From UBA6168 sp031426435 (GTDB lineage Bacteria > Bacteroidota > Bacteroidia > Chitinophagales > Saprospiraceae), in the NCBI GenBank assembly GCA_031426435.1, contig JANPLH010000286.1, positions 3,194 through 67,193 of the forward strand: 64,000 nucleotides of DNA. The letters are read 5' to 3'. Position numbers and translations under genes: made by a program. A model generated the notes under the pieces. That model did no database searches. It worked only from the letters and a program-made list of their open reading frames with translations, and had not been told where the DNA came from. Of the stretch, positions 50,434-59,009 are shown piece by piece. Numbering within the stretch: position 1 is the stretch's first letter; each line of letters begins with the position of its first letter.

Positions 50434-51348
50434 CTAAAATGAGTCCACCGCTTCATAGGCCTTTATCAGCGCCATTTCCCCTTCTTTTCCTTTGATGGAA
50501 TTGCCATGCTCCATGCCGAGGACGCCCGTGAAGCCCTTATCGTGGATATGCTTGAAGAGGTTTTTATAGTTGATTTCGCCCGTGGTGGGTTCGTTGCGGC
50601 CCGGCTCGTCGCCGATTTGGAAATAGGCGATTTCGTCCCAGCAGAGGTCCATGTTGACGGTCATGCGGCCCTCGTTGCGCTGCATGTGCCACATGTCGAA
50701 AAGGATTTTGCAGCTTGGCGAATTAACGGCCTTGCAGAGCAGGTAGGTCTGGTCGGAGTATCGCATGAAGAGGTCGGGCGTGTCACTCAGCGGCTCAAGT
50801 ACCATAACGAGGCCATGCGGCTCGAAGATTTCTGCGCCTCGGCGCAATGACTCTATCACGTTGGAAGTCTGGATGCCTATAGGCAAGCTACGGTCGTAGT
50901 TGCCAGGCACGACGGTCATCCACTTGGCATTCACCCGCTTGGCCGTTTCGACGGCGCCGTGGCAGGCTTTGACGAACTTGTTCCGCCAGTCCTTGTCGCC
51001 GCTGGTAAGCGAGGTGGCGAGCGGCCAATTGTCGTAAGAAACGACGAAGACGCCCATTGTCATGCCGAGCTTGGCCATCGTTTCCCCAATTTTCGACTGC
51101 ATCTCGTTGGTGCGGCCCATCATGCCGTTGTCCTCCATTGCCGTGAAGCCTTGGTCGTGCATGAATTTTAGCTGGTCAATGAGGTCCTTGCCCGCCGAGT
51201 TTTCAAACATGCCGAAGTGCGGGGCATATTTCATCTTGAACTTGCGGGCGGTAGTTGCATGGCTACCTGCGGCGGCAACAGTGGAAGTACCGGTGGCCAC
51301 CGCCGCTGTGGTGAGCAGGCTATTTTTCAAAAAATTGCGTCGTTGCAT
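50434..51348 (-). CDS. Tat-exported sugar phosphate isomerase/epimerase-like TIM-barrel protein
   Basis: 304 residues from MQRRNFLKNSLLTTAAVATG, which has the twin-arginine RRNFLK export motif. The rest is an AP-endonuclease-2-type TIM barrel close to hydroxypyruvate isomerase: FMHDQGFTAMEDNGMMGR, MTVVPGNYDRSL, VMVLEPLSD with a metal-ligand glutamate, ILFDMWHMQRNEG, and VLGMEHGNS near the end. A role in periplasmic sugar isomerisation is inferred. Probably one transcription unit with the downstream ROK kinase. Confidence 0.87.
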   Translation of the reverse strand: MQRRNFLKNSLLTTAAVATGTSTVAAAGSHATTARKFKMKYAPHFGMFENSAGKDLIDQLKFMHDQGFTAMEDNGMMGRTNEMQSKIGETMAKLGMTMGVFVVSYDNWPLATSLTSGDKDWRNKFVKACHGAVETAKRVNAKWMTVVPGNYDRSLPIGIQTSNVIESLRRGAEIFEPHGLVMVLEPLSDTPDLFMRYSDQTYLLCKAVNSPSCKILFDMWHMQRNEGRMTVNMDLCWDEIAYFQIGDEPGRNEPTTGEINYKNLFKHIHDKGFTGVLGMEHGNSIKGKEGEMALIKAYEAVDSF

Positions 51349-51527
51349 GATTGCCAGAATTTTGTTTTGGTGAATAAAACGGTGATTGGAGCTTTTTATG
51401 CTTTGCAGAAACATTGCAAGCAGGCCGCCGTTTCGGAAACCAGCCTGTTGCGGAGCGAAAGGTAGGTAAACTTTCAAAAAAGATTGGAACTGCGTGTACA
51501 CAAGGCTTTTTTTAAGAATTCCCGCTA

Positions 51528-51535
51528 TATCTTTG
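51528..51535 (+). promoter_or_regulatory. -7 box upstream of tRNA-Ser
   Basis: TATCTTTG matches TAnnTTTG about 78 nt before the tRNA; no spaced TTG. A GCAAATAGC-type short array (51574-51605) follows. Confidence 0.4.
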
Positions 51536-51612
51536 CCATCTCAGTTGGCCGTGCTTTGGGAATTTGCCTATCGCTGCAAATAGCTAAAAGCAAATAGCCA
51601 AATGCTAAAATA

Positions 51613-51699
51613 GGAGAGGTGCCAGAGTGGTCGATCGGGACGGTCTCGAAAACCGTTGTACGGGCAACCGTACCGAGGGTTCGAATCCCTCCCTCTCCG
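51613..51699 (+). tRNA. tRNA-Ser (CGA)
   Basis: Acceptor stem GGAGAGG pairs with CCTCTCC. The anticodon stem ACGGT/ACCGT encloses loop CTCGAAA, giving anticodon CGA for UCG serine codons. A long variable arm (GTACGGGCAACCGTAC) and the GGTTCGAATCC T-arm are present. CCA is not encoded. Confidence 0.97.
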
Positions 51700-52243
51700 C
51701 AAGGTATTGAAAGTCAGGCATTTGCAAGCAGCTTGGCCTGGTTTTCATGAAAGATAAATACTCGAATCAAAGGATTTGGAGACGAAGCTTAAAGCGATGC
51801 GAACAAACCGACTTGGGCGATGCTTTTTCAAAACTTCAAAAGCCGTGAAAGCAGCTTTTGAAGTTTGCATCAAAATTGCCCTGCATGGTAGCTTTAAAGG
51901 CGGCAAGAATCAGCGTTGAAAAGTTCTTAAAATTGCAGGTCATGGGCGTCAAACCCCAAATTTGAACATAATCCCTCCCATTACCCGCAACGAGCTATTT
52001 TAGCGATTCTTCCTTCCGACAGCATTGTTTTTGCGCCGCAAATTTCCACCCAAATTCTTGGTTTTCAGTACATTGCGTTTGCTCAACAGTTCAGTTAGAC
52101 CTGTGTTCCACATAGTGGGCTATTGTACTGTTTTATGAAAATTCGGCCAGTCGGGATTGGTGATTACCCTCGTTTTTGAAGCATTCCATGTTTTTAAAAA
52201 CGCCATTTTCAATACCTGCCTCCGTTTAAATTTCAAACCATAA
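51700..52243. other. Intergenic stretch without a supported gene
   Basis: About 540 nt between the tRNA and rnc. The only clear structure is an inverted repeat, AAACTTCAAAAGC and GCTTTTGAAGTTT (51831-51866), inside outer GATGC/GCATC words. No convincing frame on either strand. A small RNA cannot be excluded. Confidence 0.6.
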
Positions 52244-53032
52244 GTGCTGCGGCTACTGCTACGTCTCAACAATCGTTTCTTCCATCCTGAAAAGGATTTC
52301 GCCAATAAAATGCGACCACTGATTGGCTTCACGCCAGCCAATATGGCCATTTTCAAATTGGCATTTTCGCACAAGTCAAACCCGTCTGACAAGGCTTACG
52401 CCATGCAGAACAACGAGCGTTTGGAGTTCTTGGGCGATGCCGTGCTCGGCACCATCGTGGCGGAGTACCTGTTCATCAAGTACCCCAATGCCGACGAGGG
52501 CTTTCTGACGAAGATGCGCTCCAAGATCGTGAAGCGCAACACGCTGAACAAAATCGGCGACAAGATGGGCCTTGACATGCTGCTGTCAGACTACAGCCAG
52601 ACCCGACTCAGCCGCTCCATGCTCGGCAATGCAGTGGAGGCGCTCGTCGGGTCAGTCTATCTCGAAAAGGGCTACAAGGCGACTAAACGTTTTGTCATCA
52701 AAAAAATACTGCGCAACTACGTGGATGTGCACGAGTTGGAGAGCTACGATGACAATTACAAGAGCCAACTCCTCGAATGGTGCCAGAAGAACGGCCAGAC
52801 CGTAAGCTATAAGCTCGTAGCCCGCTACAAGTTCGAGAAGCGTGACCGCTTCAAAGTTGCTGTAATGGTGGACAACAAAAAAATCGCCACCGCCGACGAT
52901 TTCAACAAAAAGAGCGCCGAGCAAACCGCCTCCGAAAAGGCCATGGTTGTGCTTGGCATCATTGCTGACACTGGCGAGAATGGCGTATTGGAGGAGGAAG
53001 ACGAGGAAGATGGTGGGAAAGGTGAGGATTGA
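52244..53032 (+). CDS. rnc: Ribonuclease III
   Basis: 262 residues from a GTG at 52244; a stop codon is directly before it, so the start cannot be earlier. The catalytic signature NNERLEFLGDAVLGTIVAEY is near residue 50 and MLGNAVEALVGSVYLEKGY near 125. The C-terminal double-stranded RNA-binding domain (DNYKSQLLEWCQKNG to SAEQTASEKAMVVL) is followed by an acidic tail (EEEDEEDGGKGE). It cleaves structured precursors of rRNA and mRNA. It follows tRNA-Ser by about 540 nt. Confidence 0.95.
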   Translation: MLRLLLRLNNRFFHPEKDFANKMRPLIGFTPANMAIFKLAFSHKSNPSDKAYAMQNNERLEFLGDAVLGTIVAEYLFIKYPNADEGFLTKMRSKIVKRNTLNKIGDKMGLDMLLSDYSQTRLSRSMLGNAVEALVGSVYLEKGYKATKRFVIKKILRNYVDVHELESYDDNYKSQLLEWCQKNGQTVSYKLVARYKFEKRDRFKVAVMVDNKKIATADDFNKKSAEQTASEKAMVVLGIIADTGENGVLEEEDEEDGGKGED

Positions 53033-53061
53033 TGTTGACGTTTGACGGCCAACGGTGGACG

Positions 53062-53111
53062 GTAAAAACAGCAAAGCCGAGGTTCTTCAACCTCGGCTTT
53101 GCTGTTTTTAC
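53062..53111. terminator. Bidirectional terminator between rnc and the CBS gene
   Basis: GTAAAAACAGCAAAGCCGAGG and its exact complement form a 22-bp stem with a short TTCTTCAA-type loop and T-runs in both directions. Outer words GACGGCCAACGGTGGACGG and CCGTCCACCGTCAGCCGTC also pair. Confidence 0.92.
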
Positions 53112-53133
53112 GTAAGCCGTCCACCGTCAGCCG

Positions 53134-53793
53134 TCAAACGTTCAGGTAGTTCATCAGCGCATCGTACCGCTCTTGGAGCGATTCGAGGTATTCTTCTTCA
53201 TTGAAAGAAGCCTTTATGACATACCCGAAGCGCTCGAATGCCGATAGGATAGTGTGTATATCCTGTCGGTTGATTTTAAGCGTCACTTCCACGAGTGAAG
53301 ACTCTGGTCGAGAGGTTACAAAGGTGCTCAAAATTGTAGCGCCCTCCGCTTCCACCAGCCTTGCGATTTCGGCCAGGGAATAGCTGCGCTGCTGGAATTC
53401 CAGCACCACGATGCTGCCCGAATCGCTGAAAGCCGCCGTTTTTGCGAAGTAATTCAACACATCTTCCAATGCAACCATACCCATGTAATCGCCTAACTCG
53501 TCCACCACTGGCACGATGGTCAGTTGGTGTTCGGCCAGTAGCCGCATCACCTCATAAAGGTGGTCGGACTTTTTCACGAAGGCACGGAGCAAAGAAAGCT
53601 GGTAGGAGCCGATCGGCTCATTGGTGTTGTGGATGAGGATATCGTCCTCGCTGATGACGCCCAAAAGTTGTTGCTCATTGACGATGGGCAAGTGACGCAC
53701 GTTGAAGGTCTCCATTGAGGCAAGGGCCATCTTGCCTGTATCGGAGGTCCTTAGTGGCAAGACTGCGGACGAAATAAGGTTTTCAGCAACCAT
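53134..53793 (-). CDS. CBS-domain protein (AcuB-like)
   Basis: 219 residues: two CBS motifs (VRHLPIVNEQQLLGVISEDD and LTIVPVVDELGDYMGMVALE, about residues 5-125) followed by an ACT-like C-terminal domain (VEVTLKINRQDIHTILSAFE). CBS pairs bind adenosine nucleotides and regulate attached or partner proteins; this CBS-plus-ACT order is typical of the AcuB group. The output is unknown. It is alone, with the terminator at 53062 on its stop side. Confidence 0.87.
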   Translation of the reverse strand: MVAENLISSAVLPLRTSDTGKMALASMETFNVRHLPIVNEQQLLGVISEDDILIHNTNEPIGSYQLSLLRAFVKKSDHLYEVMRLLAEHQLTIVPVVDELGDYMGMVALEDVLNYFAKTAAFSDSGSIVVLEFQQRSYSLAEIARLVEAEGATILSTFVTSRPESSLVEVTLKINRQDIHTILSAFERFGYVIKASFNEEEYLESLQERYDALMNYLNV

Positions 53794-53914
53794 TTAGTTT
53801 GTGTTTGAAGTCCATGTTAGAACGTTTTATAGTCCTTTTTTGGATGTAGTCTCTCAGTTAAAGTTTTCTTGTATTTAGGGGTTTTGCAAAATCTCGGCCA
53901 AGATAGTTGGGAGA

Positions 53915-54009
53915 TTGCTTCATGGCTTCATGGCTTCATTGTTACCCTCAAACGACAACCGTGGCGAAGCAACAATAAAGCAATGAAACCATGAAGCAAT
54001 GAAGCAATA
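53915..54009. repeat. TTCATGG inverted element with conserved core, copy 2
   Basis: Core 53939-53973: TTGTTACCCTCAAACGACAA then CCGTGGCGAAGCAAC, with TTCATGG units left and CCATGAAG units right. It ends 11 nt before the TM2 gene's stop codon side. Confidence 0.92.
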
Positions 54010-54020
54010 CGACAATCACT

Positions 54021-54794
54021 TTAACCCCCCACCAGCCTTTGCCGTTGGTCTTGGTATTCCTGCTCGGTGAGCAAGCCATGCTCCCGCATCTCAGCCAGTT
54101 TCTTGAGCCTGTCGAGCAGGTCGGGCTGCGAAGCAAGTAGATTTCCTTCATCGGTTTTGGAAGCGGTCGGCGGAGGGGTACGGAAGCCGTTTTCCTCGAA
54201 TTGGTCAAATTCTTTCTGGATGCGCAGGTAGGCCAGTGCGTGGTGCTCTTTAATCCTTTGAAAATCCTTGAAGCCAAGGGAAACTGCCTTATCGAGGTGC
54301 CAAAATGCCTTTTCTTTGTCCTCAATCAAAGCGTAAGCGCATGAGATGTTGAAATGCGTAGCGATGTCCGAGGGTGCAAGTTCGAGGGATTTTTTGAAAT
54401 CAGCAATAGCCCCGAAATAATCGTAGTCCTTGAATTTTTCAAGCCCCGCCGTTTTGTGCTGGTTTGGGCGATCGGCGGTTACGTTCCGAGCGGGTGGCGG
54501 CGGTGGCGACTGTGGTCTTTGTGACCGTCGGTCAAAGTCTGTGGGCCGCTGCTGCCGCTCGAAATCAGGCTGCCGACGCTGGCGTTCTTGCCAAGCTTTC
54601 TTATTGTATTTTACATCAAAAACATCTTGGTCCATAGATAGTAGCACGATGGCATCAATGAAAGCCACAAGCCAACTTATCCAGAAGAACAAAATATAAA
54701 GGATACCCAAACCTACCTGACCTAAATAGAATCGGTGAATCCCCATCCACCCAAGGAACAGGGCCAAAATTCCTGCTACGTTTTTATCTTTCAT
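54021..54794 (-). CDS. TM2-domain protein with TPR and SHOCT parts
   Basis: 257 residues. The TM2 domain (residues 1-60) has two membrane helices joined by a short turn (ILALFLGWMGIHRFYLG and ILYILFFWISWLVAFIDAIV). A basic Gln/Arg/Pro-rich linker (70-115) leads to TPR-like helices (YFGAIADFKKSLELAPSD, CAYALIEDKEKAFWHL) and a C-terminal SHOCT motif (RLKKLAEMREHGLLTEQEYQ). The soluble part would be on the cytoplasmic side. Function unknown; repeat elements flank the gene on both sides. Confidence 0.87.
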   Translation of the reverse strand: MKDKNVAGILALFLGWMGIHRFYLGQVGLGILYILFFWISWLVAFIDAIVLLSMDQDVFDVKYNKKAWQERQRRQPDFERQQRPTDFDRRSQRPQSPPPPPARNVTADRPNQHKTAGLEKFKDYDYFGAIADFKKSLELAPSDIATHFNISCAYALIEDKEKAFWHLDKAVSLGFKDFQRIKEHHALAYLRIQKEFDQFEENGFRTPPPTASKTDEGNLLASQPDLLDRLKKLAEMREHGLLTEQEYQDQRQRLVGG

Positions 54795-54895
54795 TCAAAG
54801 GTTTTCAAATTCAATTGCGAAATCAACGCAAATCTACCGTATTGGTTCTCCCCACCCCAACTACTATTCGATGCGATGGTCAAAATCATGGATGA

Positions 54896-55013
54896 ATTGA
54901 TTCATGGCTTCATGGTTTCATGGCTTCATTGCTACCCTTTAACGACAACTGTGGGGAAGCAACCATGAATCAATGAAGCCATGAAGCAATGAAGCCATGA
55001 AGCCATGAAGCAA
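54896..55013. repeat. TTCATGG inverted element with conserved core, copy 3
   Basis: Core 54929-54964: TTGCTACCCTTTAACGACAA then CTGTGGGGAAGCAACC. It directly abuts the SpoIIE gene's stop codon at 55014. Confidence 0.92.
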
Positions 55014-56258
55014 TTAAAACACCTTACACGTCAGTACGGTGAAATCATCTTGAAACCCGGCCCGTCCTTTGAACAGGTCGAGGGCGTCCATCACTTTCTT
55101 GTTGAACTCCGTGGCGCTCAGGTGGTAGTTTTGCAGCACAAATTTTTGCCCAAAATTTTCGTCCATGAACTCGCCCGCCTCGTTCTGCAACTCGGTGAGG
55201 CCATCCGTGAAAAGGAGGATTAGCGCTTCGCCGTCCAACTGCTCCGTGCCTTGCTCAATGAATGGCAAATCATCGAAAGCCCCCAGCACCGTGGTGCCTT
55301 TGTCGAGGTAAGTCAACTGCTCGTTCATGGCGAGTATGGGTGGGTTGTGGCCGGCATTGACGTAGGTCAGTTTGCGGGTGTTGAGGTCACATTGTGCAAC
55401 AAAAAAGGTTAAGAACCGCTCGCCCTTGGTGATGCGCAGCACGGCCCGGTTGAGGTCATCCACAAAAAGCACCAGATCATCATGGCGCTCCAGCAAGCTG
55501 TGGAAACTAGCTTGGAAATTGGACATGAGCAGCGCCGCAGCCACTCCTTTGCCAGCAATATCGGCAATGCAAAACGTGATTTTGCCATTGCCATGCTCCA
55601 CGAAGTCGAAGTAGTCGCCGCCGACGTTGAGGTGCGGACGGTAGATGGACGAAAGCTCGTATTCCTTGCGGGTGGGCAGTGATTTAGGTATCAAAAGCTG
55701 CTGCATCTCACTCGCCAATTCCATTTCTTTGCGCAAGCGCTCCTCCTCGATTTGCTTCTTGAAAAGCCGCTTGTTCTCGATGGCGACGGTGATGATATTG
55801 GTGATTGTAGTGATGAACTGGACCTTGTTGTACATGTCCTCCTCCTCGCCGAAGCCGCCGATGAAGACGTATGCCAAATGCACTTCCTTGTGCTTCACAG
55901 GAATCACCACGTCGAACTGCCGGAAGAAAGGGTCGTCGCTGTCGGCGAGGGTGTGCAGGCGGGTATAGCGGCTGAGTTGGTCGGAAACATCGGTCTTCAG
56001 TTCCTTGTCCTCGAAGCCGATATGGGCGGAGCAGACCCATTTTTTGTCCTTGCGGTAGTAAAGCGCCATCTTCTTCACGCCCATTTCCCAACTCAGGAAT
56101 GAGGTGTACATCTCGAACAGGCCGCTCATCTTCACATTGTTGTTGATGGCCTGCGTGATGTTGAGCAAACGGTTGACCTGCAATTGTTTGAGGTTCAGGT
56201 CACGCTCCAATTGCCCAATGGTGTTCAATTTCTGCTTTACATTTCCAAGAGAAGTCAT
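55014..56258 (-). CDS. PP2C/SpoIIE-type phosphatase with N-terminal sensor region
   Basis: 414 residues. Residues about 20-185 form a GAF-like sensor part (MYTSFLSWEMGVKKMALYYR), then a short coiled coil (EEERLRKEMELASEMQQLLI), then the SpoIIE/PP2C domain with HLNVGGDYFDFVEHGNGKI and FCIADIAGKGVAAALLM holding metal-binding aspartates, NAGHNPPIL, and LFTDGLTEL. It would dephosphorylate a serine/threonine-phosphorylated regulator such as an anti-sigma antagonist; no such partner is nearby. Cytoplasmic. The 314-nt upstream gap (56259-56572) shows no gene. Confidence 0.9.
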   Translation of the reverse strand: MTSLGNVKQKLNTIGQLERDLNLKQLQVNRLLNITQAINNNVKMSGLFEMYTSFLSWEMGVKKMALYYRKDKKWVCSAHIGFEDKELKTDVSDQLSRYTRLHTLADSDDPFFRQFDVVIPVKHKEVHLAYVFIGGFGEEEDMYNKVQFITTITNIITVAIENKRLFKKQIEEERLRKEMELASEMQQLLIPKSLPTRKEYELSSIYRPHLNVGGDYFDFVEHGNGKITFCIADIAGKGVAAALLMSNFQASFHSLLERHDDLVLFVDDLNRAVLRITKGERFLTFFVAQCDLNTRKLTYVNAGHNPPILAMNEQLTYLDKGTTVLGAFDDLPFIEQGTEQLDGEALILLFTDGLTELQNEAGEFMDENFGQKFVLQNYHLSATEFNKKVMDALDLFKGRAGFQDDFTVLTCKVF

Positions 56259-56572
56259 CAGTAAGTTAAAAATCGAAAGTAAAAAATAAAAAAGTGGGTA
56301 AGCTGCAAATCATGGGTTGAAACACGACCTATGCATCAAAAATGTTAATTCCCTTAAGTGCAGTTTCCCAAAACGGATGGGTAAAATTAGAAATTGACCT
56401 GAATACTTAATGATAAAAGTATTTTTGCAAAAAAAATATGCCTCGTGCCCTGCAAAAGGAAGCGGTTTTTGGCATTAATTGCGAGCCTTGGGTCGGTCAA
56501 ATTTTTCGCAAAACATTGTAAATCAATGCCTTGTAAAATACTCTCCGCCGTATCGCCGCCTGAATTTGGACA

Positions 56573-57385
56573 ATGGAACAAATAGCTTACCAGGGAAAGC
56601 AAATAGCATACTTTGACCACAACCCCGGAAAGAGCCGGGATGCAGAAGGACTGCCCGTGGTGCTGTTGCATGGTTTTTTAGAAGATAGCCGCCTTTGGGA
56701 CGAATGGCTCCCGCTGCTACCCACCCGCCGATATATCTGCATTGACCTGCCCGGCGCAGGCAGCTCTGAACTGACGGACAACCTTACCATGGCTGCCATG
56801 GCCGAGGTCGTGGCCGCCGTGATAGCGCACCTTGGCCTGCAAAAATTCATCCTCACAGGGCATTCGATGGGAGGTTACGTGGCGCTCGCTTATGCTGAAA
56901 AATGGGCCGAAAAACTGGCTGGCCTCTGCCTGTTCCACTCCCACCCCTTTGCCGATTCGGAGGAGAAAAAAGCCGGGCGGCTCAAGGCCATTGAGTTCAT
57001 CAAGACCAATGGCCATGTCATTTACGTGCGCCAAACCATCCCTCAGCTTTTTATTTACGATTTCTCCAAAGGTTACCAAATGGAGGTCAACCGCTTGATA
57101 CACAATGCAATGCACTTCACGCCAGAAGCCATCATTGCTGCCCTCGACTCCATGCGCCAGCGCCAAGACCGCTCGGATGTGCTGCGCAACCTGCAATGCC
57201 CCGTGCTCATGCTCATTGGTCAGCACGACACCGCCGTGCCACTCGAACTGAGCATGGCCATGACGCCACTGCCCAGCCGTGGCATCGTCCACGTTTTCTC
57301 GACCGTAGGCCATATGGGCATGTTCTCGGCGAGCCGGGAGACGGCGAAGGCTTTTAAGGAGTTTTTGATTGAAATTGGAAATTGA
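56573..57385 (+). CDS. Alpha/beta hydrolase
   Basis: 270 residues. The oxyanion loop is LLHGFLEDSRLWDEW; the nucleophile elbow FILTGHSMGGYVALAY is near residue 98; an aspartate is in LIGQHDTAVPLE and the histidine in VGHMGMFSASRET. Resembles 2-hydroxymuconate or MenH-like hydrolases in size and spacing, but there is no menaquinone context. Cytoplasmic. Its end lies in the AATTGGGA short array that precedes the nucleotidyltransferase. Confidence 0.88.
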   Translation: MEQIAYQGKQIAYFDHNPGKSRDAEGLPVVLLHGFLEDSRLWDEWLPLLPTRRYICIDLPGAGSSELTDNLTMAAMAEVVAAVIAHLGLQKFILTGHSMGGYVALAYAEKWAEKLAGLCLFHSHPFADSEEKKAGRLKAIEFIKTNGHVIYVRQTIPQLFIYDFSKGYQMEVNRLIHNAMHFTPEAIIAALDSMRQRQDRSDVLRNLQCPVLMLIGQHDTAVPLELSMAMTPLPSRGIVHVFSTVGHMGMFSASRETAKAFKEFLIEIGN

Positions 57386-57456
57386 GAAATTGGGAAATTG
57401 AGCCTCAAGCAGTTTCCCAATTTCCCAATTTCCAATTTCCCAATTTCCCAATTTCC
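57370..57456. repeat. Inverted AATTGGGA / TTTCCCAA array
   Basis: GAAATTGGAAATTGAG and GAAATTGGGAAATTGAG face CAATTTCCCAATTTCC units. It overlaps the last hydrolase codons and reaches the next ATG. Confidence 0.85.
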
Positions 57457-58272
57457 ATGAAAGCCCTCATTTTCGCTGCCGGCCTCGGCACCCGCCTCCG
57501 CCCCCTCACCAACGACCGACCAAAGGCGCTCGTGGAGGTGAACGGCATCACCCTGCTCGAAGTGGCCATCCGAAGGCTAATAGCGGCGGGCTGCCGGGAG
57601 ATGATGGTAAACGTTCACCATTTTGCGGAGCAAGTCATTGATTTTATTGAAAAAAACAGGCAGTTCGGTGTCCAAATCACCATCTCCGACGAGCGGGACC
57701 TGCTGCTCGATACGGGCGGTGGACTGAAAAAAGCCGCTTGGTTCTTCGATGATGGCCACCCCTTCCTCGTCTGCAATGCCGATGTGCTGACGGACATAGA
57801 CCTCGCCCATTTTTACCAAAAGCACCTCGAAAGCAACTCCATCGCCACCTTAGCCGTGCGCCGCCGCTCCAGTTCCCGCTATTTTTTGTTCGATGAAAAA
57901 ATGCACCTCTGCGGCTGGCAAAATGCGAAAACAGGGGAGGAAAAGTTTGCAGTAGGCAGTGGGCAGTTGGCAGTTGGCCCCGACAAGGGTAGAGCCCATT
58001 TTACAGAAACAGTTCATCCCTCATCCCTCATCCCTCATACCTCATACCTCCCTTTCGCTTTCAGCGGCCTCCACGCCATCAGCCCTGCCCTGTTCAACTG
58101 GATGCCAGCGGGCGAAGGACCGTTTTCCATCATTGATGTCTATTTGGAAGCTGCGCAAACGGGCCTGGTTTTCGGCTATGACCACAGCGCCGACGAGTGG
58201 CTCGACGTTGGCAAACCAGAAGCCTTGCCCGCAGCTGCTGAATTTTTGAAAAAAAACCGCAACTTCGCCTGA
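57457..58272 (+). CDS. Sugar-1-phosphate nucleotidyltransferase with two translated heptamer arrays
   Basis: 271 residues from MKALIFAAGLGTRLRPLTND, the nucleotide-binding signature; PKALVEVNG follows, then CNADVLTDIDLAHF with the metal-binding aspartate, and GLHAISPALFNWM. It transfers a nucleotide to a sugar phosphate (MurNAc-1-P or mannose-1-P type; not resolved). Two foreign segments interrupt it: FAVGSGQLAVGPD (bases 57950-57977) and VHPSSLIPHTSYLPF (58014-58048), between the CGWQN and FSGLHAISP strands where the family normally has a short turn. The core motifs remain. Confidence 0.9.
   Translation: MKALIFAAGLGTRLRPLTNDRPKALVEVNGITLLEVAIRRLIAAGCREMMVNVHHFAEQVIDFIEKNRQFGVQITISDERDLLLDTGGGLKKAAWFFDDGHPFLVCNADVLTDIDLAHFYQKHLESNSIATLAVRRRSSSRYFLFDEKMHLCGWQNAKTGEEKFAVGSGQLAVGPDKGRAHFTETVHPSSLIPHTSYLPFAFSGLHAISPALFNWMPAGEGPFSIIDVYLEAAQTGLVFGYDHSADEWLDVGKPEALPAAAEFLKKNRNFA
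57950..57977 (+). repeat. Intragenic CAGTNGG heptamer array
   Basis: CAGTAGG, CAGTGGG, CAGTTGG, CAGTTGG: exactly four units inside the nucleotidyltransferase frame; same family as in trpE. Confidence 0.92.
58014..58048 (+). repeat. Intragenic TCATCCC heptamer array
   Basis: TCATCCC three times, TCATACC twice: five units, 35 nt, inside the same frame, 36 nt after the CAGTTGG array. Confidence 0.92.
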
Positions 58273-58300
58273 CCAATCACCAATCACCAATCACCAGTCA
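58273..58300. repeat. Intergenic CCAATCA heptamer array
   Basis: CCAATCA three times then CCAGTCA, four units, between the nucleotidyltransferase and the next gene; identical in order to the first four units of the array at 2934. Confidence 0.92.
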
Positions 58301-58304
58301 CCAA

Positions 58305-59009
58305 ATGTCCATTTTTTTCACCACCAAGTTCCCAGTCAGTCGTTTCAGCGAACTGAAGCCAACGGCTATTTTGACCACGTTGAGCAAGCTTCGGATGCGC
58401 ATTGATGAACGCTTTCCCGGTTCTGGCTTGGGCAAGGTGGCTGCCGAGTTGGACGAGGTAGCAGTGGCCATTGTGTCCTTGTTGGAACAGCTTTCCAAGC
58501 CCATCTGGCCGATTCGGGTACTCACGTTTTTGGCCATTGGCCTGCTCGTTGCGCTGGCGGCATGGGTCTGTGCTTATACCATTCACAACATACCAGCGGG
58601 CGAGAGTGGACTCATGGAAACGCTGCAGGGTGCCGAGAGCGCTATCAATGAGGTGATTTTCCTTGGGCTGGCCATCCTGTTCCTTGCCACGCTCGAAAAC
58701 CGCATCAAGCGCAAGGCGGCGCTCAACTCGCTGCACCGCCTGCGCTCCATCGCCCACGTGGTGGACATGCACCAGCTCACCAAAGACCCCGGCTCCCTAG
58801 TGGCGCAATTCAAAAAAACGGCCTCCTCGCCGGAAAGAATCATGACACCCTACGAGCTTACCCGCTACCTCGATTATTGCTCCGAGCTTTTGGCCATCAA
58901 CTCCAAGCTGGCCGCCCTGCACGTGCAGTGTTTCCAAGATTCAGAGGTTCAAAAAACGGTGGACGAGGTGGAGTCCCTCTCGCATGAACTGGCGGGCATG
59001 ATTTGGTAA
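58305..59009 (+). CDS. Membrane protein of unknown function
   Basis: 234 residues. Two membrane segments are seen, WPIRVLTFLAIGLLVALAAWV near residues 66-86 and AINEVIFLGLAILFLATLEN near 108-126, with soluble helical parts before and after. The C-terminal 100 residues are helical and charged (RLRSIAHVVDMHQLTKDPG, LTRYLDYCSELLAINSKLAA). No named domain recognised. It follows the nucleotidyltransferase by 32 nt, across a heptamer array, and may be co-transcribed with it. Confidence 0.75.
   Translation: MSIFFTTKFPVSRFSELKPTAILTTLSKLRMRIDERFPGSGLGKVAAELDEVAVAIVSLLEQLSKPIWPIRVLTFLAIGLLVALAAWVCAYTIHNIPAGESGLMETLQGAESAINEVIFLGLAILFLATLENRIKRKAALNSLHRLRSIAHVVDMHQLTKDPGSLVAQFKKTASSPERIMTPYELTRYLDYCSELLAINSKLAALHVQCFQDSEVQKTVDEVESLSHELAGMIW

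Noticed and set aside
49317..55013. CRISPR array
   Set aside because: Units are 7-8 nt with no spacers of constant length and no cas genes; they are mirrored tandem arrays.
57382..57456. 25-residue extension of the nucleotidyltransferase
   Set aside because: Read through the AATTGGGA array; the ATG at 57457 begins the nucleotide-binding motif.
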